Assembly (NCBI RefSeq): GCF_030272615.1 | Contig: NC_081405.1 | Coordinates: 23,575,772 to 23,639,771 of the forward strand | Source of the DNA: Cryptomeria japonica | Taxonomy: Eukaryota; Streptophyta; Pinopsida; Cupressales; Cupressaceae | Direction: 5' to 3' | DNA: 64,000 bases | Shown here: positions 49,050-59,878 of the stretch, one piece after another | How the letters are laid out: every line of letters starts with the position of its first letter | Position numbering within the stretch: position 1 is the stretch's first letter | The notes under the pieces: generated by a model | Told to the model about the DNA's origin: nothing | Database searches by the model: none | What the model saw: the letters and a program-made list of their open reading frames with translations, nothing else | Position numbers and translations under genes: made by a program

Positions 49050-52000
49050 CTCAATACTCATAAATATTATCTTGAGAGGAGATTTACTAGAGGCGAAAAT
49101 CTAGGGAGTATAGAAACACAATTTGTTTTATAACTTGATGAAACCCAAAAGATACTAGAACATGATTAAGATTTAATTTATGTTGAGGGAGTCACTTTGT
49201 CTACCACTTCAGATATTAATAATGAGGCCATCAAGTTCTTTTAGAATTTGCTATCCTTGGATTTGGAAGGGTGAAGGGCTTCAAATAATGAGGTCATTGA
49301 AGTAATACCGAACATCATTTCAAAGCAACAAAATTGAATGTTGAAGTTTCCGATCAAGATTCAAGAAGTAAAAAAGGCTTTAATTTCTATGAGGGGAGAC
49401 AAGGCATTGAGGCCAGATGGGTTTCCAACTAGCTTTTTTTAAACTTTTTGGGAAAGCATTAAAATAGACTTGTGGGAAGTAGTGGAAGGGTCGAGAGTAG
49501 AGTATTATATTCTCAAGGATTTAAATAGTTCACTTTGATAATCCCCCAAAAGTTGAAGTTCATACTTGTGATAATTTTGGGTCGATATCTTAATGCAATA
49601 CAGTCTACAGAGTTATTGTCATTTGAAGTTGTGTGCAGTAAAAGCGGGTCGATGAAACTTAAAATGTGAAAAATGTTGTTCAAAGGGCTTGTCCACACAC
49701 CCACGGGACTTCTTGGTGCAAGTTATGGAGTCATGAAGAATGACTTAACTTCCCAAGGTAGGTTCCATGGTTCTCTATCTCACAAGGTCCCTCAAGCCAA
49801 TGCCTTTGCTCTCAGATCACTGAGCAAAGTGACTTAGGGATGATGAATGCAAGAATGAGGGATGCTTTAGATTGATTTTAACATGAAATGCATCCTATTT
49901 ATGCATGATTCTATGAATGAGTTAAACTAGATTATAAGATGACAAGGTTAGTAGAAATACTATCCTAACATGATATACTAGTTAATGATTTAAGCTAATG
50001 ATAATAGAAATACTCTAAAATGCTTATTAGATTAATTCCTATTACAAAAAGAGGCTAGATGTATTGATAAAATTGAGCATAAGTGAGATACTAAAAGCTT
50101 GGATGATCTTTGAAATGGAGGAATGAGATCTCTATTTATAGGGAAAATGGGGCAATGGAAGGTCAAGATTGAAGGAGTTAATCAAGGGTTAGGATTGAAA
50201 GTTATCAATCCATGTTTACAATTTTCACCAATGAAATGGTGACAATTGTCAACATAAGATTGCTTGAGAGGAGATGTAAGAAGCATTAAATGCTTGAGAA
50301 GACCTCATGGTTACCTTAGAAGGTAAGGCTTAAGGTTAGGTTAGGGTTATCCAATGGATAAAGCTTTTACCCAAAGGATAAACTCTTGTGCAAAGGTTAA
50401 AGGGATAACCATGGTCAAAGCAATGAATGTTTGATGAGACCCCCGGGTTAGAAGAAGGTTAAGTTAGTCAAAAAGTCTCTAACCATGCCACTAAGTGTTA
50501 GTTAACCATTAATGGTTTGAAGACTTTGGTGACAAATTTGTAAGAGTCCTTCCAAATTTGGGGGTATTCAACAAGTTAGCTTGTTGAAGGCATAAAGGCT
50601 TTAATGCCTTTTGAAGACTTTACTCCAAATTTGAGAAGTGACCTCCTCAAATTTAGGGAAAGGGGATAATTGATGGGTTTAGGCTAATTGATTAGGATTA
50701 GATGGATTCTAGAAGAAATTAGGAAGAGGGTTAGGATGCAATGGGAGAAGTAGGAAAATGCAAGTGGATGAGGGATAATAGGATTAATTAAAATAAATTG
50801 TTTTATTTTAATTTGGTTGCAAATTGGGGATTAAATAAATTAGATTTATTTAATTGGGGTAAACCATTTAATTAAATGTAAATTTAATTAAAAAGTAGAG
50901 AGAAGGGATTTAATTAAATAAAATGATTTATTCAATTAAATGATGTAAAGGGTTTAAGTGAATTTAAATAAATAAATTGAATACTTTATTTAATTAAATA
51001 GAAGAATGTGGGTGATTTAATTAAATTAGATTTAACTAAATAGAGGAATGAGAATAAAATGAACATTAAATATTCATTTAGGAATATGGTCATTTTTATA
51101 TGTCTACAAAAGTCATAGCTAATATAATGAAGAAAGTGCTCAGTTGTAAGGGATTATCATCGTTCATGAAGTGATTCATTTGATTAGGAGAGCTAATACT
51201 GATAGAATAATGTTCAAGCTAGATATTTGCAAGTCCTATAATCAAGTGGATAGAGTTTTTCTCCTAAAGGTCCTTGAATGCTTTGGGTTTGATAATCAAT
51301 GGATTTCATGACTTAAAAGTTGCATTTGTTCCCTAGGTTTTTCATTTTAGTCAATTACATATGGAAAGATTTCTTCAGCTCTTCTCGAGGGTTAAGACAG
51401 GGAGACCCATTATCCTCATTCCTATTCATTACAATGATGGAAGCTCTTGGTTGGTATATTACTAAGATGAGAATGGATGGTAGGTGGAAAGGTGTTAAGA
51501 TTGTTGTTGCTATGGAGGCCATCACCCATCAACAATTTGTTGATGATACTTTGCTAATGGGTGAAACTAGCTTAAGGGAGGATAGATGCATGAAGAACAC
51601 TCTTGACTACTATTGTCAACATTCAAGTCAGAAAGTTAACTGGCATAAATAAAAATATATATTTTTAAATACCTGGCTTGAAAAATAAAGAGACATTGTT
51701 CATATTCTTGGCATTAAGGCTGCTAAATTACATGGTAAATTTTTGGGTCTCCCACAATTCAGGAGCGCTTGTCGTATTAACATTTAGAATAAATTGGTGG
51801 ATTGTTGTCTTAACAATATGGAAGATTTTAGAAAAGGTAATGGTTAACTTTTTTTGGGTGCATTCTCATATTAAAATCAATAATTTCAACAATTCCTATT
51901 TATTCAATGATGTGCCTAAAAATCCCTGCAAAAATTGTCAAGATTATTGAGCAAAAAGCAAAAAATGAGAAAGATTTTCTAGAATGGTAGTCAATATCAT

Positions 52001-52162
52001 GATAAGATTTCGTTGTTGGCCTAGGACAAAATATGTCAACCTAAGGAGGAAAAGGGTGCTAGTATAAGGAGATGGAATATTATGAATGAGGCAATGGGTG
52101 CTAAATTGGTCTAAGGTATTTACAATAATCCCAACCAAAAATGGGGAAAAATTATTAGACAT
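49050..52162 (+). pseudogene. LINE (non-LTR) reverse transcriptase relic, split by an insertion
   Basis: The left part includes EVKKALISMRGDKALRPDGF then FWESIKIDLWEVVEGSRV (49367-49500), the RT N-terminal block usually read as GDKAPGPDGF. It continues to the VY(R/K)VI motif at about 49609. After an insertion (49617-51118) it resumes with KVIANIMKKVLSCK, then GLRQGDPLSSFLF (51390), the catalytic box as QFVDDTLLMG (51534), and GKFLGLPQF. Many stops and frame changes. Coding similarity runs right up to 52162, where element 3 begins, so the end of the LINE lies beyond the nested elements. Confidence 0.85.
49617..51118 (-). mobile_element. Probable solo LTR (1.5 kb) inside the LINE relic
   Basis: The LINE frame is interrupted between VYRVI (left) and KVIANI (right). 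On the minus strand the insert starts TGTAGACATATAAAAATG and ends CTTCAAATGACA, i.e. TG...CA. The start and the AT-rich TTAATTAAATAAA blocks (50770-51010) resemble the LTRs of elements 1 and 2, though the rest does not match. The target duplication is only approximate (GAGTTAT and AAGTCAT). No coding capacity. Confidence 0.6.
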
Positions 52163-53311
52163 TGTAGCATCGTAAAGTGTATTTGCATATAGTTTCGTCC
52201 TCACATAGACCTCACCTTGGTGCTTCATATTTTGATGCCTAATGCTTGTTTTGATTATGTTCACACCATCCATAGACCTGCATTTTCATCTCCTTCTCTG
52301 CTTTCTCTCCAAGACCGAATCATGATTGTCAAGACCAGAGCGCCCATTGCCCTAGTCCTCTCAATTAGGGCCCATTTTAGGTCATCATAATGGTCATCTC
52401 AGATGAGTGATAATTTGATCCCATGTTGACCTTCTTTATAAATTCATATAAAAGCAAGTCTACGCCTCTCATTTGAAACCTAAGTCATTTGATGATCTCA
52501 ATTACACTCTAGCAACAATTCAAGTAAGTAAGCAATCAGTCATTTATCAAGCATTGGAGAACAAGTGAAGTCAAGTTCAAGCATTCAATATGGCATCTAT
52601 TATCAACATTCTTTGAAGACATTCCATAAGACATCCTTAAACCCCTGCATGAAGATTAAACAAAACTTCATCAAGGTATACATTTCAATTACAAGCATTT
52701 TACTTCAAATCTAGCCTTTCCCTCAAAAGGAAAGCATCTTACAATAGTTTTCATTTTAATTACTATTTCAACTTCAATTTTAATTCCTAAATCGAGATTT
52801 GACCTAAGGCAAACCCTTATCTACAACATATTTCCCTCCCTTTCTGTGTGTAGAAAGCAGGCTTAGGAGATGTACTGAGGGGTTTTGACATATTTGACGA
52901 TGACAAATAGGTTCATCTTTTGAAGAAGAGAAATTCAAAGGACTAAGGTGAATCTATGCTACCTAGTCCCGAAAAATTAGGTCAAACTTTTGGGAACAAG
53001 TACTAAACATCTTCTTTTGCCTAGATCTTAATTAGTGGCTCTGTGGGATATCTATAGCATTCTATTTTTTATAATTTACTTTAATTATTCATTGTTTAAC
53101 CCTAATTTCATAATTACCTTCCAATTTCAATTAAAAAAGAGGGTAACAAACAAACAACCAGTGACTCTAAGAAGAATTTCAGCCCTTTCCTCATTTGGAT
53201 TGTGGCTAGATCTAATGTATTCACCCCTCTTTCACTATGTTGGCTAATGTGGCTTATTAGTGGTTTTATTATCATAATTGAAACCAAAATTCTAAATTAC
53301 ACCCCAATACA
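52163..53311 (+). repeat. 5' LTR of element 3
   Basis: TGTAGCATC to CCCCAATACA, about 1.15 kb. A TATA-type CTTTATAAATTCATATAAAA lies near 52433. The sequence after the proposed end, TTTTGGTAAGCCCAAC, is where a primer-binding site should be. The start is certain from the second copy; the end is inferred. Confidence 0.65.
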
Positions 53312-53706
53312 TTTTGGTAAGCCCAACTTCTTTTATGCTTGTTTTTGTTTTGATTTATATGCACTTTAACATTAAAATTTGCACTCATAAATATGATTTG
53401 CAATTGAATTACATAAATTTAGTGGCTAATTTCATAAGAACCCTAATTTATTATTTTAAAATTGACTTGTGGGTTGCATAATTTTTCAATTGTGTGTTTA
53501 GATCTGACTATTATGATATGCTATGTTCAAATTTAGATATATGCATTTAATATCCAATATCATAATTCACATTGTTCAATTTATTGGTTAATCAATCATT
53601 TTTACAAAGAATCGCATTTCTTAATCATAGTTTTTAATCTTTGCATCCAATTTTCTCTCCTTTGTGCATGAGTTTTGTTACCATTAATCCTACATACAAT
53701 ATTCCA

Positions 53707-56570
53707 ATGAGAAGAAGTTGTAGACTTAAGGCTTCCCAAGGTTTAAACACTAAGGATATGGAGCCTCAGTTGGATGACATATTCTATGTGAATGTTGGTG
53801 CTTCCTCTTATCCAACAAATGACATCACTTATCCCCATTCTCCTCCTACTTCTCATGATGTGGATGAATCACTAACTAGGGTTACTATTGACCAAGTTGA
53901 GAAGATTGATATTGAATTTAAAAATCTTCAACAATGGATGGGTCAAAAATACCTGGATAGTGAGGCAATACCCTTGATTGAAGGATTAAAAAGAATGGTC
54001 CAAAATGATAAGATACATGTGGATTTTTTGCATGGCCTTTCTCATCTTGTTGATACTAATATTATGCCAATCAAAAGTTGTACATCAAAGTTCTTGGTTA
54101 TTCTCAACCCACTAGCCAATTTAACCATTCCATTCCTATGCCCACATCCTTGCCTAGTGTGCCTACATTTACATCTTCTATCATGACTACTTCCACACAA
54201 AATGTTAATCCTACACATGTTGGTCATGGGGGAAATCTTATTAATCAATATTATTGCACACCTCCTTCCATGAGTCTTCCACTTATTTCACAACCATCTC
54301 CCATACTAACATACCATAATGTTACCCCTCCTTATTATCAACCTCCACCTACTTATGTACAACATTGTTACTCTGCCATCACAATCCAATATGTCCAATT
54401 TCAATCCATCCACTGAAGCAACCATCAACAACCTAGTCCAAACGGCTACATCCTTGTAACACCAATTGCCTTCCATAACTCAATCCAAGATCAATGTTCC
54501 CACATTTGATGTAGCGAGCCCATTATTCGATGACATTGTTTGCGCAGTTCCCCCTAAGCATATGGAAGTCTCTTAGTTAGAGTTGTATAATGGAAAAGCT
54601 GACCCCTTGACTCATGTAAAGATAATTCAAACTTTGTGTAGTGATTTTTCTCATGACCAAAGACTTATGGCTAAATTGTTTACGAGAACCTTTAGAGATA
54701 AAGCCTTGCAAGGGTATTGTTCTTTGTCTCCTTATTCTAACTTTTTTTCAACAATTGGCTAATGCTTTCATTCAATAATTTCAAAATAGAATTGGCCCTA
54801 AGATTACTTTGATTGATTTTATTGGTAGATATAAACATTTGCACAGTTGTTAATCATGATGTTCAAAGAATTTTTATTGCTAATTTACAAAAAGATATTA
54901 GAGATAAGCTTCTATTTTCTGAGTTTACTTCTTTTACACAATTGTGTCCAGTGCTTCATAATTATTAGCTTCAAATGAGTTAATTTGAATCATCATCTTC
55001 AATGTCTCTAGGTGATAAGAATGAAATTTCTCAACAATAAATTACAAAGTTCAAACCCAACAAAGGTTTCATCAAGATAAATGACATCATCAACACTCAA
55101 GTGACAGCCATGACATTAGGTGTGGCCCTTTTATCCAATACTTTATAAAATAATTAACTACTCTTTCTAGGTCTTTGCATAGTATAATGTTGAGGTTAAT
55201 GAATACTAATGTGTTGCAACTTCTTCCCATCAAACCAATTGACAATTATAAACCATTACTACCTTACCATGATCCTAAAGCTTTTTGTCAATATCATCGC
55301 AAACCTGGCCATGATATTAAGAAGTGTTACAAGTTGATAAATAATATCCAACAATTCACTGATAACATACTATATCCATAGTTGGTGTGAATGACAAAGG
55401 GAATAAATCTATAGGTCCTCCTAATCAAAACCTCTAAATCTAAATACCAATCTGTTGCCTTCTCATTCTACCAATGTTGTTGAGTCTCAGTCTCTTGTTT
55501 TTTTATAATAAAAACCTTGGTCTAGAATTTAATAATATTGCAAATCTTGTGATAAAAATATACCTCCAAAAGACTTATGTATTACTTTTGTTCCTAGTGA
55601 GATTATTGTTGCACCTAATGGCCCATTATATATCACTGTGAAGATCAAATACAAACTCTCATGAGGGGTGCTCATTGATCCAATATGTATGGTGAATGTG
55701 ATTATTGAATAACATATTTATATTTCACAATTGTCTCAAGTAACATATGATAAATATGATGTTATGGTTAAGGTGTACGATGGTTTCTCTTGCCCTACTA
55801 TTAGTTATATTGCTCTTCCCATTGAGGTTGGTACTAAGTCCTTAGATGTCACCTTTGCTATTATTCCTAAATCATATTAGTTTTGTGTGAAGTTGGGACA
55901 TCATTGGCTCTCTTCCATGAAAACTATCCCTTCTATAGTTCATAAATGTTTAAAATTACCTCATAGTGGCACTATTATAACAATTAATCATAGCCTTTAC
56001 CAACCCATGACAAAGCATGGAAATTTCACTCTTGATTACTCATAATGGACTTGGTATTCTTCCCACTCCTTCTATTCCTCCTATATATGCCTCAGTCCCA
56101 CCTTCTTCATCTTACAAAGGAAAGCGCTTGGCATCTAGTCTCCCTCAACCTATAAGGGAAGAAAAGAAACATATGTCCATTGGTCCTAAACCTTCACAAG
56201 TCTTGACTAAAACTAAAAGGAATTGTTGTGCATGGGAACATTGACAAAGATGTCATGCCAAGGCTCACAAGCTTGCTTCCAAACCATTTCCTCCCCAAAG
56301 ACACCAAATGTTGACTTGGTCCCATTTGTCCAGCCTTCAGCTAACCCTAGGGAGGAAGTTCAACTCAAACCACCTAAATTAAAAAAGCTTAATAAAAATG
56401 ATGGGTCAACTTCTTTTCGTGTTAGAGATCCTAATTTTATTAATATAGATGATGATATGGATGATGATAAAGTTGTTCATGCCAACATTGTTGATTCTAA
56501 TAATTCTAATGACATGTATGAGCTTGTTGAAATTAATCATGAGTTATCTTCGCATTTTCAAAAGCATTGA
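53707..56570 (+). pseudogene. gag-protease remnant of element 3
   Basis: It probably starts at MRRSCRLKASQ (53707); the open frame reaches back to 53641. The gag core is near 54575-54745: ELYNGKADPLTHVK, then DQRLMAKLFTRTFRDKALQ. A zinc-knuckle-like CQYHRKPGHDIKKCYKL is near 55290. A retropepsin-like stretch follows near 55660-55960 (GVLIDPICMVNVII, then ISYIALPIEVGTKSLDVTFA). The tail 56223-56570 is rich in Asp and Asn. Many stops and frame slips occur, for example around 54420-54600 and 54740-55150. It is inactive and would have needed polymerase from another element. Confidence 0.75.
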
Positions 56571-57658
56571 CCCTAGCTCTTAGTGACAAACAAAGTGACT
56601 CATCATTAGATCAATGTTCTTGTTTGGAACTTTCAATATCTCCATCTGCTTTATTCAAACTGGATCCTCTTGCATCTTGTCCACCATCCCTAACTGATGT
56701 TCAACAAGATTAGGAGGCAGATGATTTGCTTGACTAGCTCCATTCATGTTGTGGATTCTCTTTTGTGCATTTTCTTGTTCATAATATGCTTCCCCCATGA
56801 TGTGTTGCTTGATATGTTTTTATGTTATGTTAGGTTCTCTTTGGATGGCCCTTGTTATTCCATTGGTGCAAGGTAATAAAGAGGTTGAATCTGATGTGAC
56901 ATTCTTCTATTTGTATCTTGATTCTTCTATCTGTTGTATCTATGTGTCTTATGTTGTCTACTTGGGGATGATGCAAAGCGTTGAGATCTCTTTTTGGTCC
57001 ATCCAATGTTGACTCAAAAAGACACTTGTTTTTTTATCTCTTGTTCTCTTCTTCCATTGTGTTTGTAGTTCCACTACCTTTGGGGGATGAGGTCAATTCA
57101 ATACAAATATTCTTGATATGCATTATTTATTATAAGAGCATACTAGCCTCAGAGTTAGTGGATCCATTATATGCCTTTTTCTATATGTTTGGAGACCATT
57201 ATCCTTTGACTTGTCCTTTCTTGGAGGCATCTCATTGTGGTAATGTGCTTTTCTTTTGGATGCATGCTACCTTAAAGAAATTTCTCCCGATAAGGCATAC
57301 ACAATTTCTTTAACATGGGGGCATACACTCCGCTCAATGTTACAATGTATGCACATACCATGACATGTTTTTGATACTCAAGTTACTTTGCAAATTGAGC
57401 CTTTTGCTTTTTAATTTTGTATTTTTCTTTTTCATGACTCATAGTAAGAAAATCTTACTAGGCTAGTATAGTCATGCTCTCACTTTTAATTTCATGTCTT
57501 GTCCCTTTTATCTTGATATTAGAGTAGTAAGATCCTAAAGTCCTTGGGGGCTTGGTGTGTCATGTCTCTTGTATATCTTGGTGAATGTTTTTCAATTCCC
57601 CTTTGTAATTTACCATGAGTATGCTTAGTCTCATACTCTCACTAAAGTAGGGGCTCAA
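56571..57658 (+). other. 3' non-coding part of element 3
   Basis: Where pol should begin there are only short T-rich open frames (56797-57012 and 56981-57313) with no polymerase motif. It ends with the purine run before the 3' LTR. Confidence 0.6.
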
Positions 57659-57777
57659 TGTAGCATCACAAATTATATCTGCATACAATTTCATCCTCAC
57701 CTAGACCTCACCTTGGTGCTTTGAATTTCAATGCCCGATGCTTGTTTTGATTCTGCATGCACCATCTAGAGACCTAT
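57659..57777 (+). repeat. Truncated 3' LTR of element 3
   Basis: The first 119 bp of the LTR, cut by element 2 after GAGACCTAT; the rest should lie beyond the far end of element 2, outside the window. Confidence 0.8.
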
Positions 57778-58563
57778 TGTTTATGGTGAAAGTGGATAAA
57801 ACAATATTGAAAGACTAAATGACTTCAACCACAAAACCCTGGCCTAACAACAACAAAGATCCACCATAACATATGAAGATTACCTAAGACAATGCAAATC
57901 AAATGAAATCACAAAGATTATACCATCATATGTCCAATAGGGTTTGGATCTCCATTCTTCCTATCTCCATTGATCTTGCTTGATATATTTGCTCTCAGAT
58001 TTTATATGTGCACAAGAGCTCAACAAAGAAGGGAAATGTGGTTGCAAGTAGACTTGATCGCATATGAAAGTTTGAATGCTAGAGTAGTCAGGTAGTCATT
58101 AGGGAGTTAGGGGTTGATAATGAAGGAAGCATCTCCTTATATAAAAGACACTATAAGAAATCAAGGGATAACATTGAGAGGTGTAAAAGATAAATGGTCG
58201 GCTAAGATTAGAGAGTAGGTAGAGAAAATAAGAAAATGAGAGGGTAGGTAGTGTATGAATTAAGAGATGAATGACATGTGTCATGGGTAGAAAAGGCTAA
58301 TGAATTAATTAAATAAATAGAGATTTATTTAATTAATAGAAGAAGTGGGATCAATTACATAAATAAGAGTATTTATTTAATTTAGGAAAAGGATAATTTA
58401 AATAAATAAATGTATTTATTTAAATGAGAAATAAGGCTAGAAGAGGATAAATGAATTAATTAAATAAATAAAGATTTATTCAATTAATAGAAGAATTAGG
58501 CTAAAATAATTAAATAAATAAAGATATTTATTTAATTAGACTGGACAATTTTAGGTGTCTAGA
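57778..58563 (-). repeat. 3' LTR of element 2
   Basis: 786 bp. The inner end reads TCTAGACACC instead of TGTAGACACC, a point change at the LTR terminus. The outer end is TGTTTATGGTGAAAGTGG on the plus strand. Confidence 0.9.
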
Positions 58564-58585
58564 TTTTGCCCCTCTTTGAGACAAT
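58564..58585 (-). other. Polypurine tract of element 2
   Basis: Minus strand TCAAAGAGGGGCAAAA next to the LTR, same as in element 1. Confidence 0.8.
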
Positions 58586-59039
58586 GCAGTTTGTCACGTT
58601 GTTTCAAAGAAGATAAGATGAATTGATACAAAGTTACCCCAAAATGGGAATGATGTGCCCCCTCGAGAGATTGGATGAAAATGTCTAAAAAGATCACAAA
58701 CAATCTCTCGATAAGAAAGAAAGGCTAGAAAGGACTGACAAGATAGAGTGACAGAGTCATGAGATAAAGAAGACTAACTCGAGAGACTCGGGCTAGGGCT
58801 AGGGCTAGGGTAGTCTATAAGATAGACCACGAGGGGGAAACATCCTCATTGTCATCCACACATCCAAGAGATTAGAGTGCAAAGAGAGAATAGAGCAGCA
58901 ATCAATAGCGATGGCATTGGTTCACAGATTTGATTGCGTTCATCGATTTCAAAGGCCAACAGATGCAAGAGAGTCGGTAAGTATCGTAAAACCTCCTTGT
59001 ACTTTGTCACATTAAATGTTGTCATTAATGCATGTCAAT
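58586..59039. other. Element 2 region next to the polypurine tract
   Basis: Non-coding, homologous (inverted) to 38301-38789. It contains four adjacent GGGCTA hexamers at 58792-58812, which are fewer in element 1. Confidence 0.6.
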
Positions 59040-59340
59040 TAGGTAATAAATGCGCGTTTAGGTATGTCGAACAAGGTCAAAAAATGCTAAGGCACGTCTA
59101 TGCTGGTGCCAGACGCGTCTGGGTAAGCTAGGCGTGTCTGTGTTTGTGCCAGGTGCGTCTATGAATGAAATGGCATTTGTGTCAGATGCGAGCGCGTCTG
59201 TGTTATGCAGGCGCGTTTATGCTATATGGGTGCATCTGTGCAGAGCAGAGGTGAGTCTATGTATGTCAGGCGCGTCTATGCAAAGCAGACGTGTATGTGC
59301 AGTATGTAAGCACGTTTATGTCATAAAGGTGTGTTTGTAT
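59040..59340 (+). repeat. GGCGCGTCTATG / GCGTCTGTG repeat array in element 2
   Basis: About twelve degenerate units of 20-25 bp, such as CAGGCGCGTCTATGC. CpG-rich. Shortened in element 1 (38216-38300); the motif is inverted relative to the element's own direction. Confidence 0.8.
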
Positions 59341-59344
59341 CTTC

Positions 59345-59540
59345 AAGATCGAATCGACAGTTTTGTGATGAACATATGTTGTCGATTGGATAAGCTGCTG
59401 AGAGGATACACTCAAGCAGGTCCTCTAGGGAAGACTAGGATAGTAGATAGGGCTAGGATTGACAATTCTGTGATAGAACATACGTTGCCAATCAGGAAAC
59501 TACTCAAGAGGATACACTCAAGCAGAGGCCCTAGGATAGG
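59345..59540. repeat. Two diverged repeats of about 100 bp in element 2
   Basis: Counterpart of 37990-38200: GAGAGGATACACTCAAGCAG occurs near 59400 and as AAGAGGATACACTCAAGCAG near 59506. Confidence 0.75.
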
Positions 59541-59544
59541 ATAG

Positions 59545-59830
59545 GTCAAGGCACTTTGTGATGAATAGGGAATGTCAAAACATAGTACTTTGTGATGAAC
59601 AGGGAGTACTAAAAAGAGCAGCACTTTGTGATGAACAGGGAGTGCAAAAACATGTAGTGCTTTGTGATGAACACGGAGTACTACTAGGATAAACAACAAC
59701 ACTTTGTGATGAAAAGGGAGTGTCACTGGGATAAAAAGAAACACTTTGTGATGAATAGGGAGTGTCACTAGGATAGAATACCATAAGCACTTAGGATAAA
59801 AAGCAGCATTTTGTGATGAACAGGGAATGC
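59545..59830. repeat. Tandem repeat CACTTTGTGATGAACAGGGA in element 2
   Basis: Seven units, 37-49 bp apart, each with CTTTGTGATGAA(C/T)AGGGA or a close variant; inverted counterpart of 37790-37985. Confidence 0.88.
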
Positions 59831-59878
59831 CACTTTGACTGACACAGTTGATTTGCTTGACTGCAGAAGTACCTACCT

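Larger units (their letters stand above)
52163..57777 (+). mobile_element. Element 3: non-autonomous Ty3/gypsy-type element, 3' LTR truncated
   Basis: The 5' LTR starts at 52163 (TGTAGCATCGTAAAG) inside the LINE relic. A second copy of the LTR start at 57659 (TGTAGCATCACAAA) is preceded by a polypurine-type AAAGTAGGGGCTCAA. The copies share CTAGACCTCACCTTGGTGCT and ATGCTTGTTTTGATT before the second is cut by element 2 at 57778. The interior has gag and a protease-like stretch but no reverse transcriptase or integrase. Confidence 0.82.
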
